A program made the translations under genes and the position numbers. The notes beneath the pieces were generated by a model. The model was not told the origin of the DNA. It ran no database searches and saw nothing but the letters and a program-made list of their open reading frames with translations. From Acidobacteriota bacterium (GTDB lineage Bacteria; Acidobacteriota; Terriglobia; Terriglobales; Acidobacteriaceae), in the NCBI GenBank assembly GCA_021779935.1, contig JAJXZT010000003.1:1-64000 (forward strand): DNA of 64,000 bases, given 5' to 3'. This document shows positions 45,826 to 53,718 of this stretch, piece after piece; position 1 is the first letter of the stretch, and each line of letters starts with the position of its first letter.

Positions 45826-46872
45826 CTATTCCGAGTCGTTCAGAATTTTGTCAAACAGCCGCGCAATGTACGACACCGCGGTAATGGTGTGCTGGTAGTC
45901 CATGCGTGTGGGCCCAATCACCGCGACGCGTCCGAAGACTTCGTCGCCCACTCTCGCCGGCGCTCCAATCAGCACAAAATTGTGGAGGTCCGGCATGGTC
46001 TCTTCCAGCCCGATGACCACTCGCACCGTCTCCTGGCGCGAATCCAGGTAGGCCGACAGCAGATCGACGATGCGCTGCTTCTCTTCCAGCGTCTGCAGCA
46101 ACTGCCGCAGTCGCTCGGTGTCTTCCGTGCCGCCCAGCAGGTTCGCCGTGCCTTCCACAAATACGTCGTGCGACGCGACATCGGCCGAAAGTGCGCCATG
46201 CCTGTAGAGCTGCTCCAGCGAACGCATCAACGAGTCATATTCGCTGCGCTCGCGCTCCAGACGCCGTTGCAGCTCTTCCTGCACCTTGTCCAGCGCCCAG
46301 CCGCGGAAATTCTCGTTGATGTATCGCGCCGCCAGGTCAAGTTCCTGCTGTGCGATTTCGTGCGAGACGCGGAGCACGCGGTCGCGCACAAGGCCGTTGC
46401 GCATCACCACCACGGCCAGAACTCTCTGATCCGCCAGCCGCTGGAAGTGAACATGCTCCAGCGAATTCTTCTTCGTCTCCAGCGTCATGGCCACGCCCAC
46501 GCCGCGCGACATCAGCGACAGCACGTGCGAAGTGCGCTCCATGAACTCCTGCACATCCGTGGCGCCGTGGAAGACACCCTGAATCGAACGCTCGTCCTCT
46601 TCGCTCAGGCGCGCATCGCCGGAGAGCCGCTGGACATAATAACGATAGCCCTCGACGCTCGGCACGCGTCCGGCGGAAGTATGCGGCTGCTCGAGGAAGC
46701 CGGAGTCGGCGAGATCGGCCATTACGTTGCGAATGGTGGCCGCGCTCAGGCCCTCGCTGTTTTTGCGGACGAGAGTGCGCGAACCCACGGGTTCGCCGGT
46801 CGAGATATAGGTCTCGACGATAGCCGTCAGGATTTCCTGTTCGCGTCTGCCGATTGGAGCCGGATTGGTCAT
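45826..46872 (-). CDS. hrcA: Heat-shock repressor HrcA
   Basis: HrcA binds CIRCE elements and represses chaperone genes at normal temperature. The 348-residue protein has the winged helix (ILTAIVETYISTGEPVGSRTLV, SAATIRNVMADLADSGFLEQPHTSAGRVPS) and the dimerisation and inserted domains. A CIRCE element sits 104 bp upstream of its start, so the operon represses itself. The next gene, grpE, starts only 7 bp after the stop. Confidence 0.95.
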   Translation of the reverse strand: MTNPAPIGRREQEILTAIVETYISTGEPVGSRTLVRKNSEGLSAATIRNVMADLADSGFLEQPHTSAGRVPSVEGYRYYVQRLSGDARLSEEDERSIQGVFHGATDVQEFMERTSHVLSLMSRGVGVAMTLETKKNSLEHVHFQRLADQRVLAVVVMRNGLVRDRVLRVSHEIAQQELDLAARYINENFRGWALDKVQEELQRRLERERSEYDSLMRSLEQLYRHGALSADVASHDVFVEGTANLLGGTEDTERLRQLLQTLEEKQRIVDLLSAYLDSRQETVRVVIGLEETMPDLHNFVLIGAPARVGDEVFGRVAVIGPTRMDYQHTITAVSYIARLFDKILNDSE

Positions 46873-47318
46873 CTTACGTCTCCGGCACGCCTGCTACATC
46901 TGCTTTAAATACAGCATGTTAGCCTCGCGAAAACGAGGCCCGCGTGCGTTGAGGGACGGTACACCCTGACTCATTTTAGCACTGAAGGCCGGGGAGTGCT
47001 AAGACTCCGGCGCAGGAAGGTTGAGGGACTCCGTATCAGAAAAACGGGTACCGGCGATTCGCCGCAACAGGCAGTGCGAACCTGACCAGCACGGAGATTC
47101 CTGTTTATGGCAGACAAGAACAGCGCGGAGACCGTAGTGAGCAATTTGGAACAGGCACGCCCCAAGATTTTTCTTACCCTTGCTCAATTGAGATTTCAGA
47201 GGAAATCAAGTCTGCTCCGTTGAAGGTCAGTGCAGTTTTCAGGCTCGCACGCTGCAAGGCGCGGACAAATTGGGCCATCTTTATTAGACAAAATTCCAAG
47301 CTTCATCCAAGGAGAAAC
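46873..47318. other. Divergent region hrcA / BON gene, holding CIRCE
   Basis: These 446 bases hold the CIRCE element (46976-47002) and the promoter of hrcA, then the leader of the BON lipoprotein gene. A 38-residue frame at 47107-47223 starts behind CGGAG, but its product has no family resemblance and it was left out. Confidence 0.6.
46976..47002 (-). promoter_or_regulatory. CIRCE operator
   Basis: The consensus TTAGCACTC-N9-GAGTGCTAA is matched with one change: TTAGCACTG (46976-46984), nine bases, GAGTGCTAA (46994-47002). On the minus strand TAAAAT overlaps the end of the element and may be the -10 box. HrcA binding here would block the operon promoter. Confidence 0.92.
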
Positions 47319-47867
47319 ATGAAAACGTACAAACTGTGCTTAGTTCTACTGGCGCTGTTCGTAATTGGGACCCTTGCAGGGTGCTCAAAACGGACCACGC
47401 AATCACCCGCTGTTGAGGACAACATCCGCACTGCGCTCGATCAAGCCAGCCTCAAAGATGTCTCCGTAAGCCAGGATCGCGACAAAGGTGTAGTGACCCT
47501 TGGCGGACACGTCGCAACTGACGCGGATAAATCACAAGCCGAATCGATTGCAACGTCACTCGCGGCCGGACAGGTTGTCGCGAATCAGATTGCCGTGATT
47601 CCTCCCGGCGGCGAAAACGCTGCAAAGGCGGTGAACTCCGATCTCGACAAGGGTATCGAGAGCAACCTGCACGCCGCTCTCATCCAAAACAAGCTTGAGA
47701 AGAGCGTCAAATTCGAAGTCAAAAATGGCGTGGTCACGCTCAGCGGATTAGTCAACTCACAATCCAAGCGCGACCAGGCCGGAGAGATCGCTACTGCGGT
47801 TCCAAATGTGCAGCAGGTGGTGAATACCCTGCAGATTAAGAACCAGAAGGCCACTTCGTCGAACTGA
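47319..47867 (+). CDS. BON-domain lipoprotein
   Basis: The 182-residue protein has a lipoprotein signal ending in LAGC (Cys 22). Two BON domains follow: AVEDNIRTALDQASLKDVSVSQ..GVVTLGGHVAT and GIESNLHAALIQN..VKFEVKNGVVTLSGLVNS. BON proteins bind phospholipid surfaces and help keep the envelope intact under stress. The ATG at 47319 follows AAGGAG by 4-5 bp. A CsbD gene follows at 64 bp, so a small stress-gene cluster is likely. Confidence 0.88.
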   Translation: MKTYKLCLVLLALFVIGTLAGCSKRTTQSPAVEDNIRTALDQASLKDVSVSQDRDKGVVTLGGHVATDADKSQAESIATSLAAGQVVANQIAVIPPGGENAAKAVNSDLDKGIESNLHAALIQNKLEKSVKFEVKNGVVTLSGLVNSQSKRDQAGEIATAVPNVQQVVNTLQIKNQKATSSN

Positions 47868-47931
47868 GAGTTGCCGGATGCCGGAAAAAATTCTGGTTCA
47901 CACCGGCGAATCGCCGGAAGAGGAAAACAAG

Positions 47932-48111
47932 ATGAAAGAGAGCACGAAAGATCAACTCAAGGGTAAGGCACACGAGGTAAAGGGCGCCGTCAAGGAAAAG
48001 GCGGGCCAGGTAACCGACAATCGGGAACTCGAAGCCGAAGGCCGCCAGGAAAAGTTTGGCGGAAAGATCCAAAAGAAGATCGGACAAGTTGAGAAAGTTC
48101 TGGAGAAGTAA
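47932..48111 (+). CDS. CsbD-family small stress protein
   Basis: The 59-residue protein matches CsbD: MKESTKDQLKGKAHEVKGAVKEKAGQVTDNREL and a repeated GxxKEKxGQV-type half (GGKIQKKIGQVEKVLEK). CsbD proteins are induced by general stress; their function is unknown. ATG 47932 has AAGAGGA 8 bp upstream; the longer frame from 47878 adds unconserved residues. Confidence 0.88.
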   Translation: MKESTKDQLKGKAHEVKGAVKEKAGQVTDNRELEAEGRQEKFGGKIQKKIGQVEKVLEK

Positions 48112-48168
48112 GTAGCAAAGTAGAGATACTGTCACGTGCGGAATGTAAGTAGCTCATTGGCAGGCGCC

Positions 48169-48196
48169 CACGTTCAGGGTCGAGGCCCTGAACGTG
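48169..48196. terminator. 11-bp hairpin after csbD-like gene
   Basis: CACGTTCAGGG (48169-48179) pairs perfectly with CCCTGAACGTG (48186-48196). No T run follows, so it may be a terminator or an RNA stabiliser. Confidence 0.5.
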
Positions 48197-48284
48197 AGCA
48201 GTCGCGTTCCGCTAAAGGCAATTCCCGTTGAGTGGGTTCCGGTTGATCTGATGTAACGTGTTATCGATCTTTCTGGAGGGAGCC

Positions 48285-48593
48285 ATGGCAAGAGCCTTTC
48301 GTCTTTATTTAGTCGCCACAATTTTGTTCGTTATCGGAATCTTCCTTGTCGGGCAACAGTGGAAGGGAGATGCGGGGATCACCTTGGGATACCCGTTGTC
48401 CTCGTGCTCGGTGCACCTGAACGGAGCGGCCAACGGAGGCGTGGCATTCGCGGGAACACTGGTCGTCGCGATCTCGGCTATTCTCGCGGTGATCGCGTTC
48501 TGCATCGGAATCGTGGGACTGTTCCGGGTGACGAAGGCGGAGAAAGTGCGCGAGAAGCCGAAGAGCCCGACGGATACGAATACGACGACGTGA
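48285..48593 (+). CDS. Small membrane protein
   Basis: The 102-residue protein has two hydrophobic segments (LYLVATILFVIGIFLVG, and a second from VAFAGTLVVAISAILAVIAFCIGIVGLF) and a polar C terminus. GGAGGG lies 4 bp before ATG 48285. No family is recognised. It ends the stress-like cluster before the restriction-modification genes. Confidence 0.7.
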   Translation: MARAFRLYLVATILFVIGIFLVGQQWKGDAGITLGYPLSSCSVHLNGAANGGVAFAGTLVVAISAILAVIAFCIGIVGLFRVTKAEKVREKPKSPTDTNTTT

Positions 48594-48687
48594 TGAATGC
48601 ACTGAGTTGTTCGGGATGAAAGGTTCATCGCGAGCCCTATTTTAGTCGTTGCATGAAGCACGAACTTTCCGTAACTTTGTTCTTAAT

Positions 48688-49545
48688 ATGCGGCTTGCGT
48701 ATCAATCGGCCTTGGGACGTCTCTATGAGGCGGACTGCGTAGAATTCCTCAAGACAATTCCGTCGGAGTCTGTTCACACGTTTTTTGCAGATCCGCCGTT
48801 CAATCTCAGAAAGGAATACGGCAAAAAAGGGTCTGATTCGTTACCGGACCACGAATATCTTGAATGGAGCTGTAGCTGGCTTGATGAGGCCGCGCGAGTT
48901 CTCGTTCCCGGCGGCGCGTTGTTTGTCTACAATCTTCCCAAGTGGCTGATCTCGTACGGGGCACACCTGAATTCAAATTCCGCATTGACATTCAAGCACT
49001 GGATCGCGATCGACAAGGCTCATAGTTTGCCTATTCCTAATCGACTTTCGCCAAGCCACTACGGGATGCTCTATTACGTCAAGGGCGCTCGTCCAAGAGT
49101 GTTTGACCGGGACGCAGTGCGTATTCCGATTGCTGTCTGCCGTCATTGCGGTAAAGATGTCAAAGACTATGGCGGCCACAAGAAGTACCTCAATCCGAAA
49201 GGCCTCAATCTGAGCGATGTGTGGGACGACATACCACCCGTTCGGCATCGGAAATACAAGTACAGGACACCCAACGAACTAGCTCCCCAGATAGTGGAGC
49301 GTGTCATCCTTCTTTCGACAAAGCCTGGTGACGTTATCTGCGATCCATTTGTTGGAGGGGGGACAACAGCCTGCGTTGCCGAAAGGTTGGGACGGAAATG
49401 GCTATGCGCCGATCTGAATACGGTCTCCGCCGCAATAAGAAGGCTGTCGGATCTTGAAAACGGTGTACACCCAGTTTGGAAAAGCTCCTCAAAAACTCGC
49501 CCTGTGCCAAACGATTCGATTACAGAGCTGCCGCTCTTCCGTTAA
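48688..49545 (+). CDS. Type II DNA methyltransferase of BamHI-like system
   Basis: The 285-residue protein is an amino-methyltransferase of the beta order. Catalytic motif IV FADPPF (residues 35-38 DPPF) comes first and the S-adenosylmethionine motif DPFVGGGTT (residues 219-227) near the C terminus. Members methylate N4 of cytosine or N6 of adenine; adjacency to a BamHI-like endonuclease suggests protection of the same site. ATG 48688 (MRLAYQSALGRLYEADC) is chosen; a TTG at 48649 is in frame. It converges on the endonuclease, and both stops share the TTAA at 49542-49545. Base composition is AT-richer than the neighbours. Confidence 0.92.
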   Translation: MRLAYQSALGRLYEADCVEFLKTIPSESVHTFFADPPFNLRKEYGKKGSDSLPDHEYLEWSCSWLDEAARVLVPGGALFVYNLPKWLISYGAHLNSNSALTFKHWIAIDKAHSLPIPNRLSPSHYGMLYYVKGARPRVFDRDAVRIPIAVCRHCGKDVKDYGGHKKYLNPKGLNLSDVWDDIPPVRHRKYKYRTPNELAPQIVERVILLSTKPGDVICDPFVGGGTTACVAERLGRKWLCADLNTVSAAIRRLSDLENGVHPVWKSSSKTRPVPNDSITELPLFR

Positions 49546-50315
49546 CCCCTCTTGCTGTTGCCGTCGTTCCCAGTGGACACGAAATCCCGTAGGTCAGTGC
49601 TCTCAAATAATCTATCGTGTTCAACCTCTATGACGGCCAGAATGCCTTTCTGTATCAGCGTCCCGAAGCGGTTCCAAAAGTAGAAGTAGGGTTGAAGTTC
49701 CCGTATATTACCGATTCGGTCTGTCAGGTGCGGATATAACTTCGAGGAAGGAACGACTAATACGGCAGCGTCGGTTAGGCCTCCCATAAGGGCCAAGCAC
49801 ATTTTGTTCAGCGATCGATGCGACGAAGAAATATTCCCCGTTTCCCACTCAACTGCCGTTCTGAATCCACCCTTTGTTTTGAACCAGAAATCCAAGTCGC
49901 CGACGCTCTCGTTCAGTTCGATTCTGTCTGAATGTTCTACCTGCGGGTAATTTGGAAAAGACACCTTCTCGTCTTCTCGAAGACGCCTAAAAAATGGCAC
50001 GAGGCTCAATGGCTTCTCAGCCTTCCAGTGCTTCTTAGCCATCCAACTTCTGAACTGGTCACGAAGTGGACGAACTCCATTTCTCAGAGTCTTTTTCTTC
50101 TCGCCGACTGTCTTAATGACTCCCACTTCATCCGTGTATGTGCCACCCACGCGGATGGTAACGATCTTGGGAATCCTGAAGTCTTTCGCGCTTTTATTGT
50201 CGGGCCATCGCATCGCCCTGATTGCATTCGAAATAGCCTCATGCGCCTGATGCCAATCGGCACTCTCGACAATCTGACCCGAATCAGACAAAACGTAAGT
50301 ATTGATTATCTTCAC
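49542..50315 (-). CDS. BamHI-like type II restriction endonuclease
   Basis: The 257-residue protein is very like BamHI in its core. AVEWETGNISSSHRSLNKM (Glu156 and Glu158) matches the BamHI segment with catalytic Glu111 and Glu113. KLYPHLTDRIGNIRELQPYF matches the segment after it, and the tail TGNDGNSKRG matches the BamHI GSDGMSKR region. An Asp at 140 or 142 fits the first catalytic position. BamHI itself cuts GGATCC; the same site is likely but not certain here. The start is GTG 50315, overlapping the controller stop by 4 bp with AGGAGGG upstream. It is about 45 residues longer than BamHI, mainly at the N terminus. Confidence 0.9.
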   Translation of the reverse strand: MKIINTYVLSDSGQIVESADWHQAHEAISNAIRAMRWPDNKSAKDFRIPKIVTIRVGGTYTDEVGVIKTVGEKKKTLRNGVRPLRDQFRSWMAKKHWKAEKPLSLVPFFRRLREDEKVSFPNYPQVEHSDRIELNESVGDLDFWFKTKGGFRTAVEWETGNISSSHRSLNKMCLALMGGLTDAAVLVVPSSKLYPHLTDRIGNIRELQPYFYFWNRFGTLIQKGILAVIEVEHDRLFESTDLRDFVSTGNDGNSKRG

Positions 50316-50554
50316 CGGCGACCCTCCTCAAACATGAAGAGTTCGGCCACCGGGATTCTCAAAGCGGACGCAATACTCTCAAGATTTTCAAAGGACGGAG
50401 AGTTGCGCCCACGTTCAATTAGGCTCAGAAAATCGACAGAAATTCCCGCTTTTTCAGCAAATTGCTCTTGCGTAAAGCCAGCAGTCAGGCGAAGCGTACG
50501 AACACGCTTACCAAAACGTTCGCGGAGTGTTTTACGTTTCTCTTTTGTCGGCAC
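50312..50554 (-). CDS. Controller (C) protein, XRE-type helix-turn-helix
   Basis: The 80-residue protein has a helix-turn-helix (TQEQFAEKAGISVDFLSLIERG, about residues 28-49), the NSPSFENLESIASALRIP follow-up helix, and the size of restriction-modification controller proteins. Its GTG start at 50554 has no Shine-Dalgarno sequence, which fits the leaderless mRNAs known for some controllers. Two operator-like dyads lie 13-50 bp upstream. It overlaps the endonuclease by 4 bp (GTGA), so it should time endonuclease expression after methylation. Confidence 0.9.
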   Translation of the reverse strand: MPTKEKRKTLRERFGKRVRTLRLTAGFTQEQFAEKAGISVDFLSLIERGRNSPSFENLESIASALRIPVAELFMFEEGRR

Positions 50555-50567
50555 GACAGAATTGTTA

Positions 50568-50584
50568 CCGTAATACCATTACGG
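50568..50584 (-). promoter_or_regulatory. Controller operator dyad 1
   Basis: CCGTAAT (50568-50574), three bases, ATTACGG (50578-50584): a perfect dyad just upstream of the controller start. It is the better of two similar sites 21 bp apart. Confidence 0.7.
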
Positions 50585-50588
50585 GTAC

Positions 50589-50607
50589 ACCGAATGAGAT
50601 TACGGGT
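50589..50607 (-). promoter_or_regulatory. Controller operator dyad 2
   Basis: The right half ATTACGGGT (50599-50607) repeats that of dyad 1 and the left half ACCGAAT (50589-50595) is degenerate; centre 21 bp from dyad 1. TTGACC on the minus strand (50605-50610) is a possible -35 box beside it. Confidence 0.6.
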
Positions 50608-50669
50608 CAAACTCAGAACAAGAACGCCCGGCATTCTCAGAAGGCGTTGCAAAGAGCATCCCCAAAATC

Positions 50670-50707
50670 AAAAGCCCCACGCGCCTCTCGGCCTGCATGG
50701 GGCTTTT
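50670..50707. terminator. Terminator of mrp, stem with A/T flanks
   Basis: AAAAGCCCCA (50670-50679) pairs with TGGGGCTTTT (50698-50707) over 10 bp. It lies 17 bp after the mrp stop on the minus strand and could act in both directions. Confidence 0.8.
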
Positions 50708-50723
50708 CTATTTCCGACTTCTT

Positions 50724-51575
50724 CTACTGAATCTGAATCACGTCTCCGCCCGAGGACGCCTTGAGTTCCTCGACGCGTTCTTCCACCTTGTGTGCCAGGT
50801 CGAACATCGGCTTGGCGTGGCCGGACATTTCTCCGGCGAGCACCACCGGGTGTCCGCTATCGCCGGCCTCGCGCGTGTTCGGGTCGAGCGGGATGCGTCC
50901 GAGGAAGGGCACGTTGAACTGCGTGGCCGTGCGTTCGCCGCCACCCATGCCGAAGACATCGATATCGTGGTTGCAATGCGGGCAGACGAAGTAGCTCATG
51001 TTCTCGACGATGCCGATGAGGTCCACCTTCACCTGGCGGAACATCTCAATCGCCTTGCGCGCGTCCTGCAGCGAGACGTCCGACGGCGTGGTGACGACGA
51101 TGGCGCCCGTCAGCGGGACGGTCTGCACCAGCGAGATCACGACGTCGCCCGTGCCCGGAGGCAGGTCGATGACGAGATAGTCGAGCTCGCCCCACTCCAC
51201 TTGTCCCAGGAACTGCTTGATGATCGAGTGCAGCATCGGCCCGCGCCAAATCAGCGGCTTGTCGCCCGGGTTCAACATGCCGACGGAGATGACACGCACG
51301 CCGTAACGCTCGGGCGCGACGATGCGCTCGTTGTCCGCCACCTGCGGCGGTTCGTTCGTGCCCAGCATCAGCGGGACGTTGGGGCCGTAGATGTCGGCGT
51401 CGAGCAGTCCGACCTTGTGGCCGAGCCGCGCCAGCGCCACGGCGAGATTCACCGCCAGCGTGGTCTTGCCTACTCCGCCCTTGCCGGAGCCGACCGCAAT
51501 AATGGACTTGATACCCGGGATGGCCTGCGGGCCTTCCGGAGCGGGACCGTGCGAATGTGCATGCGTGTGAGACAC
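50724..51575 (-). CDS. mrp: Mrp/NBP35-type iron-sulfur cluster carrier ATPase
   Basis: The 283-residue protein has the deviant Walker A GSGKGGVGKTTLAVNLA, switch I region DADIYGPNVPLMLG, VIDLPPGTGDV, and the cluster-binding CPHC (residues about 203-206). A His-rich N-terminal leader (MSHTHAHSHGP) precedes. Members carry Fe-S clusters to target proteins. The N-terminal DUF59 domain of longer homologues is absent. It sits beside the restriction-modification island but points away from it in function. Confidence 0.93.
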   Translation of the reverse strand: MSHTHAHSHGPAPEGPQAIPGIKSIIAVGSGKGGVGKTTLAVNLAVALARLGHKVGLLDADIYGPNVPLMLGTNEPPQVADNERIVAPERYGVRVISVGMLNPGDKPLIWRGPMLHSIIKQFLGQVEWGELDYLVIDLPPGTGDVVISLVQTVPLTGAIVVTTPSDVSLQDARKAIEMFRQVKVDLIGIVENMSYFVCPHCNHDIDVFGMGGGERTATQFNVPFLGRIPLDPNTREAGDSGHPVVLAGEMSGHAKPMFDLAHKVEERVEELKASSGGDVIQIQ

Positions 51576-51751
51576 AGAATGATCCTTTGGGTGAACGATA
51601 ACCTTCGATTATACGAGAAGCGGCGCCACTGCGCCGTGTAACCGCCCTCGACGCCCCATCCGCGCAGTCTTCCCCTGTAATCGCGTGCCCATGATGGGTG
51701 ACACTCCCTACACGAGTCCGTTACGGACGTAATGGGCTGTAACTTGCGATC

Positions 51752-52402
51752 ATGATGGAACCCTGTATCATATCGTCACTTGTCGAAACGGATAAGCCCA
51801 TGTCACTAGCCACTGGAACGATTCGCTACCGTGTCCTCGTCGGCCTTGTATTCACCATCATTGCCGCGTTGATACGAACAGCAGAGTACCCGTGGGCAGG
51901 TCCCGGCTATCCCTACGCAGCCTTCTACCCGTTTGTTTTTCTTGCCGCGCTGGCCGGTGGATTTGTCGCGGCTCTCATCGTGATCGTGTGCGCCATCCTG
52001 CTGAGCGTCAGCTATCCGCCCTTCATCGCCAACGGGTTGGGCTACTTTCTCACGGTTACGATTATCTTCGCGGCGTCGTCGCTGATCGTCGGATGGATGG
52101 GAGAGGTGATTCTGCGGCTGAAGTTCCGGCTGGAGAGAGCGAACGCGGAACTCACGCGCACGGTCGAGGACCTGAAGTCGGCGCTGGCGGATTCACAGTT
52201 GCTGCGCGGACTGCTTCCGATATGCAGCGTCTGCAAACGGATTCGCGATGACCAGGGCTATTGGAAGCAGTTGGAGAACTACATCACCGCGCATTCGCAG
52301 GCCAAGTTCTCTCACGGCCTGTGTCCGGAGTGCGCGCGAAGATCGCTGGCCATGATCGATCTGCCGGACTCGTCCGATTTCCGCAACGAAGATCCACGCT
52401 AG
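51752..52402 (+). CDS. Membrane protein with sensor-like C-terminal Cys motif
   Basis: The 216-residue protein has three to four membrane helices resembling the DUF4118 region of KdpD-type sensors (YPWAGPGYPYAAFYPFVFLAALAGGFVAALI). A coiled coil follows, then LPICSVCKRIRDDQGYWKQLENYITAHS and HGLCPECARRS, a Cys-rich segment often found after PAS domains in histidine kinases. No kinase domain is present, so it may feed a partner or be a remnant. ATG 51752 or ATG 51800 (MSLATGT) is the start; no clear ribosome binding site. Confidence 0.7.
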   Translation: MMEPCIISSLVETDKPMSLATGTIRYRVLVGLVFTIIAALIRTAEYPWAGPGYPYAAFYPFVFLAALAGGFVAALIVIVCAILLSVSYPPFIANGLGYFLTVTIIFAASSLIVGWMGEVILRLKFRLERANAELTRTVEDLKSALADSQLLRGLLPICSVCKRIRDDQGYWKQLENYITAHSQAKFSHGLCPECARRSLAMIDLPDSSDFRNEDPR

Positions 52403-52435
52403 GCATCTCGCGGGGTTTCCCGCTAAATATCAAAA

Positions 52436-52455
52436 GGCGCGGTCATTGCCGCGCC
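52436..52455 (+). terminator. Hairpin after sensor-like gene
   Basis: GGCGCGG (52436-52442) pairs with CCGCGCC (52449-52455), with AAAA before and TCCTCT after. It lies 33 bp after the stop. Confidence 0.5.
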
Positions 52456-52622
52456 TCCTCTACAAAACCCCAAAAACGTGACACCCTCTTCGAGACCCTT
52501 AAATCTTGACCGCGATCAAACTTACAGGCGCTCAACAGTCAGGTCAACGTAACGTTGGTACCCAATTCGTCATACACACACAAGTGCTAACTCTTTTGTC
52601 ACTGCAAGCGTTGTTTTGAGAA

Positions 52623-52659
52623 AAACGGAAGGCGCGGACACTCGCCGCGCCTTCCGTTT
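52623..52659 (-). terminator. Terminator of cydAB
   Basis: A 15-bp perfect stem, AAACGGAAGGCGCGG (52623-52637) / CCGCGCCTTCCGTTT (52645-52659). On the minus strand it lies 13 bp after the cydB stop and is followed by TTTCTC. Confidence 0.75.
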
Positions 52660-52671
52660 GGAGCGATGGAC

Positions 52672-53718
52672 TCAGTAGCCGTGCTCTCCGCTGCCATCCA
52701 GCTTCACCTTGCCGCCGAACATGCGATAGATGAAGACGAAGTAGCCGATGACCAGGATGACGCCGAATATCCACCAGCGCAGCGCGATCACCATTGCATA
52801 GTGACTGGTAACGCTGTTCTGGATGGTCAGGTCATACTGCGGGTTGGTTGCGGGAAGCACGACCGGGTAGAGCGCGAAGACACAGCCCACCAGCATCAGC
52901 GTGAGATAGGCGCATGACGACAGGAACGCGCCCATATCGTTGCCCTTGCGCCGGTAGAGCAGCATCATCACGATGCTGGCGAGGACTCCCAGGGGAATGA
53001 CGTATCCGATGGGAGCGGCCTTGTAGTTGTTCAGCAGTTCGGGACGGATGGAAAGCGTGGCTACCAGGCTCAACAGGGTGAGCACCAGCAGCGCCGGCCA
53101 CAATACACCGGCAACCTTCCGCGTGCGAACATTCAGCTCGCCCTCGGTCTTCAGCGCCACCCAGTGGGCTCCATGGATTGCGAGCGCCACCAGCGCCAAT
53201 ACTCCCGAGAGAACGGTGTACCAGTCCAGAATGCCCGGCCACGGTCCCACGCGCCAGTCGGTAAACAGCGGCAGGAAGAAGTAGTGATCGGCGCCGAGCG
53301 GCACGCCGCGTACTACGTTGCCCAGGGCCGCGCCGTAGAAGATGGCAAGCAGCACGCTGGCGAAGCCGAAGAGGAAGTCGAAGAACGACTTCCACACCGG
53401 GGCGTTGATGTGTGCGCGGAACTCGATGCCGCAGGCGCGCAGCATCAGCAGCCACAACACCATGATCAGCGGCAGGTAGAAACCGCTGAAGCTGGAGGCG
53501 TAGAGCTGCGGAAAGGCAAAGTAGAGCGTGCCGCCGGTTGCCAGCAGCCAGACCTCGTTGCCATCCCACACCGGTCCAACCGAGCGGATTACCATCTTCC
53601 GCTCCTCGTCGGTTTTGGCCACGAACAGGTGAATGATTCCCGCGCCAATATCGAATCCGTCAAGCACGACGTAGGTCGCCAGCATGACGGCAACAATGCA
53701 GAACCAGAGTGTCGCCAT
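52672..53718 (-). CDS. cydB: Cytochrome bd-type ubiquinol oxidase subunit II
   Basis: The 348-residue membrane protein has the CydB order: N-terminal VLDGFDIGAGII, GPVWDGNEVWLL, and later segments (RACGIEFRAHI, YFFLPLFTDW). With CydA it forms a quinol oxidase of high oxygen affinity that does not pump protons. The ATG overlaps the cydA stop by one base (TAATG), giving coupled translation. Confidence 0.94.
   Translation of the reverse strand: MATLWFCIVAVMLATYVVLDGFDIGAGIIHLFVAKTDEERKMVIRSVGPVWDGNEVWLLATGGTLYFAFPQLYASSFSGFYLPLIMVLWLLMLRACGIEFRAHINAPVWKSFFDFLFGFASVLLAIFYGAALGNVVRGVPLGADHYFFLPLFTDWRVGPWPGILDWYTVLSGVLALVALAIHGAHWVALKTEGELNVRTRKVAGVLWPALLVLTLLSLVATLSIRPELLNNYKAAPIGYVIPLGVLASIVMMLLYRRKGNDMGAFLSSCAYLTLMLVGCVFALYPVVLPATNPQYDLTIQNSVTSHYAMVIALRWWIFGVILVIGYFVFIYRMFGGKVKLDGSGEHGY

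Noticed and set aside
47107-47223. 38-residue ORF between hrcA and the BON gene
   Set aside because: Only a weak CGGAG precedes it and the product resembles nothing; not enough to support a gene.
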